Part shown: positions 1-10,610 of the stretch, one piece after another | How positions within the stretch are numbered: the first letter of the stretch is position 1 | How the letters are laid out: each line of letters begins with the position of its first letter | Source: Liopterus haemorrhoidalis | Lineage: Eukaryota > Arthropoda > Insecta > Coleoptera > Dytiscidae | Assembly (NCBI GenBank): GCA_963971575.1 | Contig: OZ020611.1 | Coordinates: 6,460,882-6,524,881, forward strand | DNA length: 64,000 nucleotides | Reading direction: 5' to 3' | Position numbers and translations under genes: made by a program | The notes under the pieces: model-generated | What the model saw: the letters and a program-made list of their open reading frames with translations, nothing else | Told to the model about the DNA's origin: nothing | The model's database searches: none

Positions 1-922
1 TTGATCCGCACATAGGAAAAATACTAAAACATCTAAAAAACATATCCCCCTTAAAATATAAACAAATATGTGCTCAACGAAAAAAAAAAATATTTTTTTT
101 AAATTCTGCGTAGTGTATCAAATGAAAGTCCTTGGTACGTGGATTAACGATAAAAATTTTATTTTTGCAAAATAAATTATTTTGAGGCGATTTTTGCCAA
201 AATTGTGCAAAAAAAATTTTGTCCCACACCCTGTAGCCCAGATGGTTTAAACTAAAAATCTGAAAAAATTCTCAGTAATGTACATTGGTGTGAACCGGAA
301 TAGTACAACAGGAATTTTTGATCAGATTATTTTTTCGGAAAATAATGCATTTAATGTGTTTTTAACCAAAATATGTTAAATATTTAATTTGCTATGTAAC
401 CCAGTGGATAAGCCAGTGCTCATAGTGATATGCGTTTCGTCATTGGTTTTCTAATTTGCTAAACAGGTAACTTGCGAACTAGAGTTCGAATCCTGTCAGT
501 TTTAAATTTTTGTTTTTTTTTTTGCAGTTTTCTTTTGTTTAAATTATTTTGTCAAAATTCTAGTTATATTTTGGTTGCATTTAATTTTTAAAAGCGTAAA
601 TTTAATAACCAGTGGGAAGTGTTGAAATTATAATTTAATGCTATGTTTGATGTATACGAAATCAGAGGGCGGGGCTAATGATGTAAGCAACCAATAGAAG
701 CCATAGGCGCAATTTTCAAAATCTTAATGAACCTTGCTATGTAAAAAAAATACTGCACATATTTAGAAACTTAAATAATGGTATTAGGCATTCGAATTAA
801 AATTCATAAAAAAATATTTTGACATAAAATTTGTTTTGGCATCCCAAATAACCATCATTCAGTTACTAAATACCTGCAAAACCCTGAAATGTGTGAAAAT
901 TCACACTTCACATCAATTTTTT
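1..922 (+). mobile_element. HINE-A copy A1, cut by the window edge
   Basis: This is the 3' part of the 1.0-1.2 kb HINE-A family, entering mid-element at the segment just 3' of the family's (GTCT)n tract. It ends with the subterminal inverted repeat TACCTGCAAAACCCT (near 871) and the hairpin GTGTGAAAATTCACAC (about 891-906), then CACATCAATTTTTT. The same order recurs in the copies starting at 15538, 24868, 50331, 56268 and 59549. The architecture resembles non-autonomous Helentrons (DINE-1/HINE); no coding capacity is seen. Confidence 0.8.
412..500 (+). promoter_or_regulatory. tRNA-like internal module, variant 1 (in A1)
   Basis: A B-box-like motif GAGTTCGAATCC lies at 482-493 (Pol III B-box consensus GGTTCGANTCC). 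About 50 bases upstream is a weak A-box-like stretch around a conserved TGCGTTTCGTC. The same module sits at the same relative place in the copies starting at 15538, 32981 and 56268. I see no intact cloverleaf, so this is a tRNA-derived or Pol III promoter-like cassette and not a tRNA gene. Whether it is transcribed is unknown. Confidence 0.45.
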
Positions 923-1149
923 CACGTACCCCAGTGCTCCTCCCCTCCTGAATACGCCCTTGAGACAGAGAGATACATAAATACTGGTATAAGGGTTGTT
1001 TGATTATAACTACCAAATTCTAAAAATTTCAAAACTGTTTTTGAAACTAATAAAATATTCGCTGTTAATAAATGTGAAAGTTAAAACAGTAGTTAATTTA
1101 AATATGCAATAATTCCATTGAAAATATTGAATATTTCGCGTAGGCATTG

Positions 1150-1340
1150 TTAAGCCTTTCACAAATATTCAAATGGTGTCAACTATGAGGTCTATTGTTT
1201 CAATATTAGCACAGATATAAAAGAGGTCAAGGGCCCTCTTACCTAGAGTGCGCTCGGAAACAAAACACACAGTTGATGGGGGAATTGAATCCACGACCCC
1301 GCTGAAAGCCGATACCACAGAGCAATGCCGTGATCCCCAC
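1150..1340 (-). mobile_element. tRNA-derived SINE-like element
   Basis: Read on the minus strand, a GCTCTGTGGTATCGG A-box-like motif is followed about 30 bases later by GTGGATTCAATTCCC, close to a Pol III B box. A tRNA-unrelated body follows. This spacing and order is the head structure of tRNA-derived SINEs. The 3' end is unclear and no target duplication was found, so the boundaries are approximate. Confidence 0.45.
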
Positions 1341-1507
1341 GGGTTCAACTATTAATAACAGGGGTTGGAAATGCATTTAACATTTATACGCACCGTTTAA
1401 GGTATTATAATATAATTAAAATTTTATACATTATAATTTAAATCACTAAATTTTTGAACTTCGCCGTTGTTGGCGCACCAAAAATATAACTTTGCAAATC
1501 TCTATAC

Positions 1508-1751
1508 CAGGGCTTCTTAAACTTTTTCATATAGCGACCCCCTTCAAGCCTAGGAAATTTTAAACGACCCACCATGTAATTAAATTAATATTGACCGTAG
1601 ATGTAGGTGTAATATCGCGACATTGTAGAATCTACCTTGTAGATTCTAAATTTTTTTTTATTATTACCCAAAAGTAGCAGATCTTTGCGACTCCCCTTCA
1701 GTAGCCTCGCGACCCCCCGGGGGGTCGGGACCCACAGTTTAAGAAGACCTG
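1508..1751. mobile_element. hAT MITE, 244 bp, exact 8-bp TSD
   Basis: The ends are inverted repeats: CAGGGCTTCTTAAAC on the left and GTTTAAGAAGACCTG on the right. They are flanked by a perfect 8-bp duplication CTCTATAC at 1500-1507 and 1752-1759. CAG...CTG ends plus an 8-bp TSD are diagnostic of hAT. There is no transposase. A small internal palindrome, TAGAATCTACCTTGTAGATTCTA, lies near 1627-1649. Confidence 0.9.
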
Positions 1752-2045
1752 CTCTATACAGGGTAAGGGTACGAACACGTAGAAAGTTCTTGTTCGGCGC
1801 TTGTTGATGTGCGGTTAGTGCAGTGTTTCTCAACCCAAAACGTATCGCGGACCAGTAAAATATATAATTTTCGAACGCGGACCACTAATAATAATTGTTA
1901 GTTCATTTTTTGCTAGAAAACAAATTTATTTAATGTGTTACTAAATACATTTATTTTATTTGTAAAAAATCATAGAAAGTTTACAGAAAATATACAAAAT
2001 ATAAATTATTTACGTAAAAAATGTGCGTAAAAATAACAAAAAAAA

Positions 2046-3034
2046 TGATATGATGTGTGAATTTTCACACATTTCAGGGTTTCGCAGGTATTTAGTAAGT
2101 GAATAATGATTATTTGGGATGCCAAAACAAATTTTATGTTAAAATATTTTTTGTGTTAATTCTAATTCGAATGCCTTATACCATTATTTAGGTTTCTAAA
2201 TATGTGCAGTATTTTTTCTATATAGCAAGGTTCATTAATATTTTGAAAATTGCGCCTATGGCTTCCATTGGTTGCCCCTCTGATTTCGTCTACATTGAAA
2301 CAGAATTAAATTATAATTTCAACAATTTCCACTGGTTATTAAATTTACGCTTTTAAAAATTAAATGCATTTGCCAAAATATAACTAGAATTTAGAAAAAA
2401 TAATTTAAACAAAATAAAAATGCAAAAAAAAAACAAACAAAAAATTGTCTCCTCTCGCAGGGATCGAACTGATTTAGTTGGGTAAGAAGCTAGCGCCATA
2501 ACCACTACACCAGGATATACCTTCTAGTCTAATGTGTTACATACTTATAACTTGTGTACATTATTAGCAAAAAAACACAAAAAATGCGTTTTTTCCAAAA
2601 ACATAATGTGATCAAAAATTCCTGTTGTACTATTCCGGTTCACATCAATGTACATTACTTAGATTTTTTTCAGATTTTTAGTTTAAACCATCTGGGCTAC
2701 AGGGTGTGAGGCAATTTGCACTATTTTGGCTAAAATCACTTCAAAATAATTTATTTTGCAAAAATAAAATTTGATCGTTAATCCACGTACCAAGGGCTTT
2801 CATTTGATACCCTACTCAGAATTTTAAAAAAATATTTTTTTTTTTCGATGAGCACATATTTGTTTATATTTTTAGGGGGATATGTTTTTTAGATGTTTTA
2901 GTATTTTTCCTATGTGCAGGTCAAAGAGTTGTAAGAGCATGTCAAATTTCAACTCTCTAGGTTTAGCCGTTTGGCTACAATTTTTACCGAACAGACGTCT
3001 GTCTGACAGACAGACAGACAGGCAGACAGACGCA
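2046..3034 (-). mobile_element. HINE-A copy A2, 5' end truncated in the microsatellite
   Basis: Minus orientation: the 3' hairpin is near 2054-2072, with the inverted subterminal repeat just after it. The body runs to a short (GACA)n tract at 3006-3032 and stops there, so the 5' subterminal repeat is missing. The copy interrupts the hAT at 1821-3080 and is therefore younger than that hAT. It carries tRNA-like variant 2, unlike A1. Confidence 0.8.
2446..2520 (-). promoter_or_regulatory. tRNA-like internal module, variant 2 (in A2)
   Basis: On the minus strand TGGTGTAGTGGTTATGG matches the tRNA A-box region very well (2496-2512). AGTTCGATCCC (2459-2469) matches the B box. Spacing is tRNA-like. 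Variant 2 recurs at 59980-60060. It shares position in HINE-A with variants 1 and 3 but no obvious sequence beyond the Pol III boxes. Confidence 0.6.
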
Positions 3035-3088
3035 AAAAATACATACAAAACTTTCGCGGACCACCTGTTGAGAAACTCTGGGTTAGTG

Positions 3089-4123
3089 CACATATACAAG
3101 GGTTACCTTTTATCGTTTTACCCAAAGATTTTAAATATTAAAAATGTCTCTCGTCGTGTTCCCAACTTAATGTAATGCAATTACAGCGATACAATTGTCT
3201 TTATCATTCCACTCCATGTTTACTGCTCAACGTTCAGTGACTAATTGATTATAACAATACCACATAGGAGTGGGGATTACCCAAAAAAAAGTTCCAGGTG
3301 TTTTTCAGAATTGTTTAGATTTTATGATTCTCCGAATTTAAGTAACATCAAAAGTTAATGGGAAATCTGAGCAAAATGGCTCCAGTGAATTATAATTCAT
3401 ACCGTATATTTTTTAATTATATTTCATTGACACTTGTGTAGAATAATAAAGTCTCTTCGTCATTTCAAATGGGTTTCTTTAATATTTAATAAACATCGGT
3501 TTTATTTACAAACAAGTTAAAATAATTTTTTAAATAATTTTAACTTTACTAAAATTTTTACCATGAAACTAAATTATATTTAATTACAAAATAATCTTCA
3601 CTATCAGACAATTTTAAAGTTCAAGCACCTGTCTATTAACATGCTTCAAAATTTTCTCAAAAAAATTTACATAAAATGATAATAAACATCACCCTTAAAT
3701 CCCTAAACACAACCACCTGAATTTTTTTATAAATAATAAGAAAAAAATTTGATAAAATCATTCTTTGTTTTAAGTCATCGTTAATTTCTTTGATTTTTTA
3801 TTACTTAATACCTTCAGGGATACTTGGGATTTGGAGACACCGGTTTGTCGGGTTTAAAAGCGCATTCGGCCCTTTTATAGTTGGGTTTAAAACTGAGAAT
3901 GTGTGTGTGCATTCCGCTTAGCAACCTGTAGCTGCAACGCTCGCTCTTGTTGGTAATTAATATTGAAAATTTTATTGCTGTATTAAAACTATTTTCGTTT
4001 TGTTAAAGGCCTAATGATACATGTATTCTTTACCCAATAAAGTCTATAGTGACTAAAAAAAACACAAAATATTGAAATATCGGATGTTATTACTATAGCA
4101 AGTATTGGTATATAAAAAAATTC
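3089..4123. other. no recognisable feature
   Basis: AT-rich sequence with only short chance ORFs. I could not match any part of it to an element family or gene. Confidence 0.4.
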
Positions 4124-4256
4124 CATGTGAAGTGTGAATTTTCACATATTTCAGGGTTTTGTAGGAATTTAATAAGTGTAAGAAGCATATATAATTCTGA
4201 ACGCTTAGGAATATTTGCTCTATAATCACCACAAAATCAATAGTGTTCTGTTAATT
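4124..4256 (-). mobile_element. HINE-A subfamily 2, 3'-end fragment
   Basis: Reads TGTGAAGTGTGAATTTTCACATATTTCAG (split here only for description: hairpin then repeat) followed by GGGTTTTGTAGGAATTTA. Its inner part, containing GAGCAAATATTCCTA on the minus strand, matches the 3' ends at 17490-17636 and 60990-61154. It therefore belongs to the second HINE-A subfamily. It abuts the next HINE-B copy. Confidence 0.6.
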
Positions 4257-4257
4257 A

Positions 4258-4897
4258 TTTTTACCGACCGCCAACATATATAAGGGAGGTATTTTGATCA
4301 TACCGATTTTGACATTTCGAGATTTCGATGGATCTCCACGAATTAAGCTCCCTACATAACGTTTTGACTATTTTTAGCATGATGTCTGTCGGTCTGTCTG
4401 TCCGTCTGTCCGTCCGTCCGTCTGTCCGTCTGTCTGTCTGTCCGTATGCCCGTCTGTTCATCTGTCCGTCTGTCCGTCTGTCCGTCTGTCCGTCTGTCCG
4501 TCTGTCCGTCTGTCCGTCTGTCCGCCTGTCCGTCTGTCCGTCTGTCCGTCCGTCTGTCTGTCTGTGTACACGTGCAGAGCAAATTCGGCTAAAAGGATTT
4601 TTATGAAACTGCATATTTAAGCTTTGGAGATCAATATGCCATTGAGTTGAACAGCTTTTGGTAAAAATCGGTTGACTAAAAATGGGAGTTTACTCGTGTC
4701 GATTTTAAGATTTTTGCGAATATTTAACAAAAGAAAAATATTTCGAAAAAATTTATTTAACAAAAGTTGCTATAAATGCTATAACTAACAACTTTTATTT
4801 GAGACATTTTTTGATAAAACGAAAAAATTTTGAAACATTTATTTTATACAAGTACTTTTTGATGGCGGTCGGTCCTGTGGTAGCCACAGCTGATTTT
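4258..4897 (+). mobile_element. HINE-B copy B1
   Basis: Near-complete copy. It starts TTTTTACCGACCGCC, has a GTCY tetranucleotide tract at about 4386-4566, and ends GGCGGTCGGT followed by the hairpin CTGTGG-tag-CCACAG and TGATTTTT. The 10-bp ends are exact inverted repeats. Subterminal repeats, a 3' hairpin and a T-run are the DINE-1/HINE (Helentron-related) layout. ORFs spanning the tract are artefacts of a period-4 repeat. Confidence 0.85.
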
Positions 4898-4985
4898 TAT
4901 TCATTATTTGGGTACTAAGAGCTTCCATTTAAATTTTTTAAACAATAATTTACAATAATAAAAAGGGGCCAGAAGTAAAAGTATT

Positions 4986-5265
4986 TTAGATTAGATTAGA
5001 TTAGATTAGACTTTATTTAGCGAATTCTGCTGAAATAATATTTACGGCATTGGTCCATCAGACCTATCGTGCAAGGTACTACGATTGACAAATAAGTATA
5101 AGTTCTGTAATATCTTTGAAATTATTTTGCAATGATCCAATATTAATGCGGACACCGTTATTTTGGACGTTTACCATTGCTGATAGTTCTGTGATGCATT
5201 CGTCAAAATGATATGCGGTATGGGATTTATCGACGATGTAACAACGTGCCCCCGTAACAACTAGA
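4986..5265 (-). mobile_element. 3' end of a non-LTR retrotransposon with pentanucleotide tail
   Basis: On the minus strand an AATAAAGTCTAATC context leads into several copies of the pentamer TAATC (4986-5010). A polyadenylation-like hexamer next to a short tandem tail is typical of 3' ends of CR1/Jockey-type elements. No RT coding is left, and I can place no clear 5' boundary. Confidence 0.55.
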
Positions 5266-5460
5266 GTTGTATAAGCATGCCAAATTTCAACTTTCTATGT
5301 GTTCAGTTTGGCTACAATTTCTATCGTACAGACGGACACATGAGTGACGTTATAAGGTTTTTTTGGTGGTCATACCAACAAAACTGTAAATATGATGTAA
5401 ACTGTGAATTTTTACACATTTCAGAAGTTCATAATTATTAGTACGTAAATAATATTAGAG
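5266..5460 (-). mobile_element. degenerate HINE-A, internally deleted
   Basis: Contains GTATAAGCATGCCAAATTTC and TTTGGCTACAATTT, which flank the microsatellite in HINE-A. A corrupted 5' end (GTTATAAGGTTTTTTTGG) and a corrupted 3' hairpin (CTGTGAATTTTTACACATTT) follow. The tetranucleotide tract and the body are gone. Divergence suggests an older insertion than the full copies. Confidence 0.6.
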
Positions 5461-6252
5461 CTATCCTTTATAGAGAATACCTGAGCTATCAGAGAAAGAC
5501 TAATTTATTCTGATATTTAAAATTAAGATATGTTTACTGTATCGTAATAACTGTGAATCAGAGTTAAAGTTAGCAACCCTTCTAGCGAGCAGTATAAAGA
5601 AAACAATGCACAAACACAGAAAATTCCAGCTAAAGAGACAGAGATAGCAGTAACAGAGGTGTTGTAAAAAATTCCGAAAGAAGTGTTTGTATGTTTGAAG
5701 AGCTGGTTCCCCGTTGAAGATATCCGCTATTCTCCTAGCAGCAGTCACACATGCGGAGAGTCTCGAAATACACGCATCATGCAGCTTGGAAGGTCATCGC
5801 CCGGAGCAAACCAAAGTCACGTTGGCCTAACCCACTCGGCATAGCTTGGCCCTGGCCACTCGCCGCAGCCGCTTTCCTAAATTATTATCACAATCTGCCA
5901 GTGCCTGTGCCTGGTGCGCGGTGTGGTGCCTGCCTGCATGCATTAGACCCGCTAGAACCGCGTCTCAAGAACAGCCAACATACATAGTCGCGACTATAAA
6001 GCTTGTAGCGGACAGTGTATTTAAACACCCGCATCCTATGCACTATTTAGGGGAATTAAATGAGTCAATTGATGTCTGCCTTGGGAATTTTTCACCAGTG
6101 CTCACTAGGAATTTTTTACAGCTAAAATGAATGTCATTGCCAACTGAAATTATTAAATAAAAATAATTGTAGCAGAGATGACAACTGAAACAGTAAAAAT
6201 AAACATCATCTCCGGTGTATTCTGTAAGAGATGCGTTAAAATTAGCGTCACC
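5461..6252. other. unassigned sequence with a GC-richer block
   Basis: The stretch 5700-5990 is visibly richer in G+C than its surroundings and holds two overlapping ORFs (5751-5987 and 5846-6130). Neither protein resembles a family I know. There is no splice or promoter evidence for a host exon, so it is left unassigned. Confidence 0.35.
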
Positions 6253-6315
6253 TTACAGTGTTTTCTGATGGTGCTTCATTAGAGTCGATTCAAATAGAGT
6301 TGAGTACATCAATAA

Positions 6316-6349
6316 AAGTGTGCAGAAACCATTTTTCTGCACACTTTAT
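6316..6349. repeat. short perfect hairpin inside the IS630-type element
   Basis: AAAGTGTGCAGAAA and its complement TTTCTGCACACTTT are separated by only about 5 bases. It may be part of the element's subterminal structure. Confidence 0.7.
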
Positions 6350-6509
6350 GCATTAGGAGCTTCCAACGTGTTTATATAAAATATCTATATTATTAGAATA
6401 CATCTACAATCCAAAATCGTATTTTTTAATACAAATTATTTATTAGTGAAAGACGACGTAAGTAGAAAAATACATATTTGGTAATAGAACAGTAGGATAA
6501 GTTGAGATT

Positions 6510-6755
6510 ATGAAATTAATTTATGTTTTTATTTTAAAAACAGTGTTTTACAAAATACAGAAGCAATTAGTGGGACGTAAAGGACAAGTTCTTCATAGCC
6601 AGAGCCGCGAAATTATTAATAATGTTATGCAGTTCATGAAGGAGGAAGTTAATCTGAAAAACTTCAAAATTCCTGTAACAAATTTCCGGAAACGAGTGAG
6701 TGCTGCAACTGGCATCTCTAAGAGTACATATGACCGATATAAATTTAATAATAAA
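6510..6755 (+). pseudogene. IS630-type transposase N-terminal HTH fragment
   Basis: The readable stretch begins around GRKGQVLHSQSREIINNVMQ and ends near GISKSTYDRYK. This is a helix-turn-helix N-terminus like those of insect DDE_3/IS630-related transposases. The equivalent part of the element at 47235-49136 reads TVEAKEILANVYLYL then TKVAMTTVWNIV. Only about 80 residues remain and the catalytic DDE domain is absent. The upstream ATG at 6510 adds residues with no resemblance, so the true start is unclear. The fragment lies wholly inside the TIR-bounded element at 6282-7042. Confidence 0.65.
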
Positions 6756-7275
6756 ATTAATTTTACTGCAATATATATATTTTTCCCCGTCTGGTCGGCA
6801 TATTAATTTTTTTATTCATAATTAATTTGCCTTCTGTCATTTACGACTGACATATTTATATTAAACAGCATTTTATTTATATTTTAATATATAGCTTTTA
6901 AATCGTTCCTTAACTAATTCAATAAAAAATATTATTTAATTGTCCCATTTGGTTTCAAAATTTTATTTGTCTCCGCCACTGGCGTTATCTTGTTTGCGCA
7001 ATTTTGTAACGGTCGTGTATCCTTCTCTATTTGAATCTATTCTACCAAAAGTTGAACGAAATGAATCTATGAATTGTTGTTGAGTTAGGCCTTTACTAAA
7101 ATCGAAAAAAATCATCCAACGAAAACCTTCACGAGTAATATCCTTTTTTTCACAAACTTTTAAACGCTCTTTAAACGCTTGCTGTCAACAAACTACTCGG
7201 TCAGTTTATAAGCTGCCACTGATTTCGCAAAAACAAATGTCAAATTTTACGAATATAGTAATGACACATTTCAAT

Positions 7276-8515
7276 ATTGTTATCTAGTGGTCGTTGGTGT
7301 ATCGCACTATTAATTGGTTCAAGGATACTCAAGGTATTGTAAATCAGCAAAGAAGTGGTCGCTCGCGAACTGTATGCACTCCAGCATTGAGCCAAGCCTT
7401 GAGTAATAAAATTCTGAGAAATCCACTCCGTAAAAAAAAATCAGCTGTGGCCACCCCAGGACCGGCCGCCATCATAAAGTACTTGTATAAAATACATTCT
7501 AGCAGCAGAGTAGAAATATTTGGCTTAATATTTTCTAACAGAGATATTATTTATCATGACCATGGAAACGTTACGTATAAGTATGAAAAATTGAGATTTC
7601 TAAAAATTTTTAAAAAAATTACAAATTTTTTTCGAAATTTTTCGTTTTATCAAGAAGTTATTAGTTATTGCATTTATAGCAACTTTTCTTCAATAAATTT
7701 TTTCGAAATATTTTTCTGTTACTAAATATTCGCAAAAATCTTAAAATTCGCAAACTCCCATTTCTAGTCAACCGATTTTTACCAAAAGTTGATCATCTCC
7801 TGCCATTGATGCCAAAAGTTTAAATATTCAGTTTCATAAACATCCTTTTAGGCGAATTTCTTCTGCACGTGTACACAGACAGACAGACAGACAGACGGAC
7901 GGACGGACAGACGGACAGACAGACCGACGGACATCATGCTAAAAATCGTCAAAACGTTATGTAGGGACCTTAATTCGTGGAGATCCATCGAAATCTCGAA
8001 ATGTCAAAATCGGTATGATCACAATACCTCCCTTATATATGTTGGCGGTCGGTAAAAATCATCCCGCATTATCAAATCAGATCTTAAGACCCACAAGTCT
8101 TAAGGTCCCCGGTCGTCTTCGGTAAGCGTCTTCATAAACCCCCAGGCTTACCGAAGAAGCACTGGACACTTGCTTACTCCATCTGTAAGGGACATCAGCA
8201 AGACCAGAACTGAACAATTGATTTACCGGTACGCAGACAACATGCATTGCAAAATTCTATTTTCCAATGAAAAAAATATCTACATCGAAGAATATTTTAC
8301 TAAACAAAATGATTGGGGTGTATGCCCTTAGCTTCAAAAGGCGGTTCAAGTCATTCACAGAGTTCAGAGATGACATCCAAATTTGGAGAGTCTACAACAA
8401 TCGTTGAAGAAAGCAGTGGTCAATTTTGCAATGGATGTCGTGCGTACTGCCATTGTTGATTGGCCGTCTCGTTTAAAGGCCTGTGTGAAGGCGAAGGAAG
8501 GGCATTTTGAATAAG
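7276..8515 (+). pseudogene. Tc1-like transposase relic interrupted by HINE-B
   Basis: Part 1 (7276-7431) encodes VYRTINWFKDT, RSGRSRTVCTPAL and NKILRNPLRK, a paired HTH of Tc1/mariner-superfamily transposases. HINE-B (7432-8058) then interrupts it. Part 2 (from about 8059) resumes with broken frames: RSTGHLLTPSVRDI, RTEQLIYRYADN, CKILFSNEKNIY (the DEK-like first catalytic motif reads NEK here) and FTKQNDW. After a deletion it ends VDWPSRLKACVKAKEGHFE then a stop. The central and third catalytic regions are missing. Frameshifts and stops are present throughout, so it is certainly inactive. The order matches a Tc1-like or closely related protein; the exact lineage is uncertain. Confidence 0.7.
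7432..8058 (-). mobile_element. HINE-B copy B2
   Basis: Minus-oriented copy with both subterminal repeats (ACCGGCCGCC near 7461 and GGCGGTCGGT at 8044-8053). The 3' hairpin is CTGTGGCCACCCCAG and a GACA/GACG tract lies at about 7876-7926. It inserted in an A-run within the transposase relic, consistent with the T/A-run preference of Helentron-type elements. Confidence 0.85.
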
Positions 8516-8587
8516 ACATTTATTTTCATTTAATAATGATATATGTGTAAATGCAACAATATAAAAAATCATTTGTAACTTGCGCTG

Positions 8588-9334
8588 TTTTACCGACCGC
8601 CAACATATATTACAACATATATAAGGGAGGTATTATGATCATACCGATTTTGACATTTCGATATTTCGATGGATCTCCACGAATTGAGCTCCCTACATAA
8701 CGTTTTGACTATTTTTAGCATGATGTCTGTCCGTCCGTCCGTCTGTCTATCCGTCCATCTGTCTGTCTGTCCGTCTGTCTGTCCGTTTGTCCGTCTGTCC
8801 GTTTGTCCGTCTGTCCGTTTGTCCGTCTGTCTGTCCGTCTGTCCGTCTATCCGTCTGTCTGTGTACACGTGCAGAGAAAATTAGGCTGAAAGGATTTTTA
8901 TGAAACTTCATATTTAAGCTTCTGCCATCAATGGCACGAGTAGATCAACTTTTGGTAAAAATCGGTTGACTAAAAACCGGGGAGTTTACTCGTGGCGGTT
9001 TTTAGATTTTTGCGAATATTTCACAACAGAAAAATATCTCGAAAAAATTTATTAAACAAAAGTTGCTATAAAAGCAATAACTAATAACTTTTATTTGAGA
9101 CGTTTTTTGATAAAACGAAAAATTTAGAATAATTTCTGTAAAATTTTTCGAAATTTTTTCCTAGTTTCAATTTTTTCATATTTATATGTAACGTTTCCAT
9201 GGTCATGATAAATAATATCTCTGTTAGAAAATATTACGTCAAGTTATTTCTACTCTGCTGCTAGAATGTAATTTATATAAGTACTTTATGATGGCGGTCG
9301 GTCCTGTGGTGGCCATAGCTGATTTTTTTTTTTT
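8588..9334 (+). mobile_element. HINE-B copy B3
   Basis: Complete copy from TTTTACCGACCGCC to GGCGGTCGGTCCTGTGG and TGATTTTTTT. It contains a local duplication of ACATATAT near its start and a mixed GTCT/GTCC/GTTT tract at about 8727-8860. It lies just 3' of the transposase relic that holds B2, in opposite orientation. Confidence 0.85.
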
Positions 9335-10016
9335 TATCATAATCCAAACACTTAACAACTGTATTACCAACTGTAACAGTATTTATGGCAGGGCTAGGTA
9401 CATTATAAATTTTAAAAGCTGGCATAAAATGACAGCAATTTCCTATTATGTAATTATAATTTATATTTTAAAATCGACCTGTAAATTATCGCATTTATTT
9501 TATTGGCCATATTGTTGTAATATCCAATAGAATTAATTAAAAGTATTATTGTGTTACTAAGATACTAATTATTTATTTTAGGCAGATATAATTCAATATT
9601 TGATGGTGTACGTGGGCGCCTAGGTTGATAAATCAAAATTTTTCCATTCATTACTTCTCAGGCATTGTTATGATAATGCAGTACTCGATACTGTTTGCAT
9701 CAAAACATACCAGTCTCTCTGAATGAATACACAACTACCATACACCATACCTAATCATTATTTCAATCTTCATGCTGTATTTCAGATTTAAATACCGACT
9801 AATTCAGTTATTTACTATAATGTACTGAACGTACATTGGGAAAGCTGTCGAGGTTTTCGATAGTGGGGATGATAATTCAAGAACTCAATTTGAATCATGG
9901 TGCTATGCAAAGATTGTTACAAACTTTTTGTTAATGACGTGATTTGTTTTTAACTTTTCTAAAATATAGTGATATAATATGATATAGTGATATAGTAATA
10001 TAATACAGTGTACGTG
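9335..10016. other. no recognisable feature
   Basis: AT-rich; no family resemblance, RNA gene or extended ORF found. Confidence 0.35.
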
Positions 10017-10610
10017 AAGCGTGAATTTTCACATTTCAAGATTTCGCAGCAGTGGCGTAGCCAGGATTGGCGTAGCCCATTTTGTCTTGGGGAGGGTCGA
10101 ATCCAATTTCGAGGGCATACGGGCCGCATACGGCCCTCAACCTCATTTTTGTGGCCCCTGAAGCGGTAATCAAAATCACTTGAGCTTATTTAGGGGAAAA
10201 ATATATTTAAAAATGTAAAATGTACTCTCTTCCCCTTTTCTGTTTATAAAAAAATGTTAAGAAACTCTACGGGATATTTAATGTTCCGTCACTGCTTATC
10301 ATTTTGTATGTAAAATAGACTGCGACCCAAATAAGTTCGACACCCCTGCTGTTGGATATTGATGAATAATTCCATTATTTATTGATAAAAAAAATGTAAT
10401 TGTTAATCCATGTATCAAAAACTACACTTGATTTTTTCTTCGATGAATACATATTTATTTATATTTTTCGCGGGATATATTTTTAAGTCTCAATATTTCT
10501 CTTACTTATGTTCAGTTCTCTAAATCAGTCGCTTGGCCACAATTTGTAGCGAACGAACAGACTCATGTGAAGGAATAAGGGTTTCTTGATTATACCTACG
10601 AAAACATAAA
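10017..10610 (-). mobile_element. old HINE-A with an internal foreign insert
   Basis: The 3' hairpin end (GTGAAGCGTGAATTTTCAC) is followed at about 10052 by an unrelated GC-richer block up to about 10345. The element resumes with TTGTTAATCCATGTATC, CGATGAATACATATTT and GGCCACAATTTGTAGCGAAC, ending at TTATACCTACGAAAACAT. The microsatellite is lost and divergence is high. The insert begins CAGTGGCGTAGCCAGGATT and ends GTTCGACACCCCTG, both hAT-like. I found no matching TSD, so its class is tentative. Confidence 0.55.

Larger units (their letters stand above)
1821..3080. mobile_element. non-autonomous hAT interrupted by HINE-A
   Basis: The left end is CAGTGTTTCTCAACC and the right end is GTTGAGAAACTCTG. 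Both are flanked by an exact 8-bp duplication GGTTAGTG (1813-1820 and 3081-3088). The hAT sequence is interrupted by HINE-A copy A2. A second copy of the same hAT family lies at 61820-62770, and the two share the sequence around GCGGACCACTAATAAT. Without the insert this copy would be roughly 270 bp. Confidence 0.9.
6282..7042 (+). mobile_element. Tc1/mariner-superfamily (IS630-type) element, internally deleted
   Basis: The ends GAGTCGATTCAAATAGAG and CTCTATTTGAATCTATTC are imperfect inverted repeats. They are flanked by TA on both sides (6280-6281 and 7043-7044), the target of this superfamily. The element sits inside a mariner fragment that reads across it once removed, which independently confirms the boundaries. 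It carries an N-terminal transposase fragment and a perfect hairpin at 6316-6349. Confidence 0.85.
6253..7150 (-). pseudogene. mariner transposase N-terminal fragment, split by insertion
   Basis: Two pieces, 6253-6281 and 7043-7150, become contiguous if the element at 6282-7042 is removed. The joined minus-strand sequence matches the N-terminal helix-turn-helix region of the mariner copy at 31583-32460. It encodes FSKGLTQQQFIDSFRSTFG, close to that copy's FSKGPTQQQCIDSLRSSFG. Only the DNA-binding start remains; there is no catalytic domain. Adjacent sequence to 7240 is unassigned. Confidence 0.7.

Noticed and set aside
412..500. Functional tRNA genes at the tRNA-like modules
   Set aside because: Box motifs are present, but I could not fold a convincing cloverleaf with acceptor stem and anticodon, and all sit inside repeated elements.
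4261..4614. Long ORFs rich in QTDR or SVCLSV repeats across microsatellites (also 8590-8868, 24883-25104, 51273-51560, 57649-58271)
   Set aside because: A period-4 repeat without stop codons is open in every frame and yields DRQT or CLSV periodicity on each strand. These are artefacts of (GACA)n/(GTCT)n and not genes.
4986..5010. (GATTA)n as a telomeric repeat
   Set aside because: Insect telomeric repeats are usually TTAGG. Here a short pentamer run follows an AATAAA-like signal, which fits a non-LTR tail.
5751..5987. GC-richer ORFs as host exons
   Set aside because: There is no domain resemblance, no splice-site-supported structure and no neighbouring exons.
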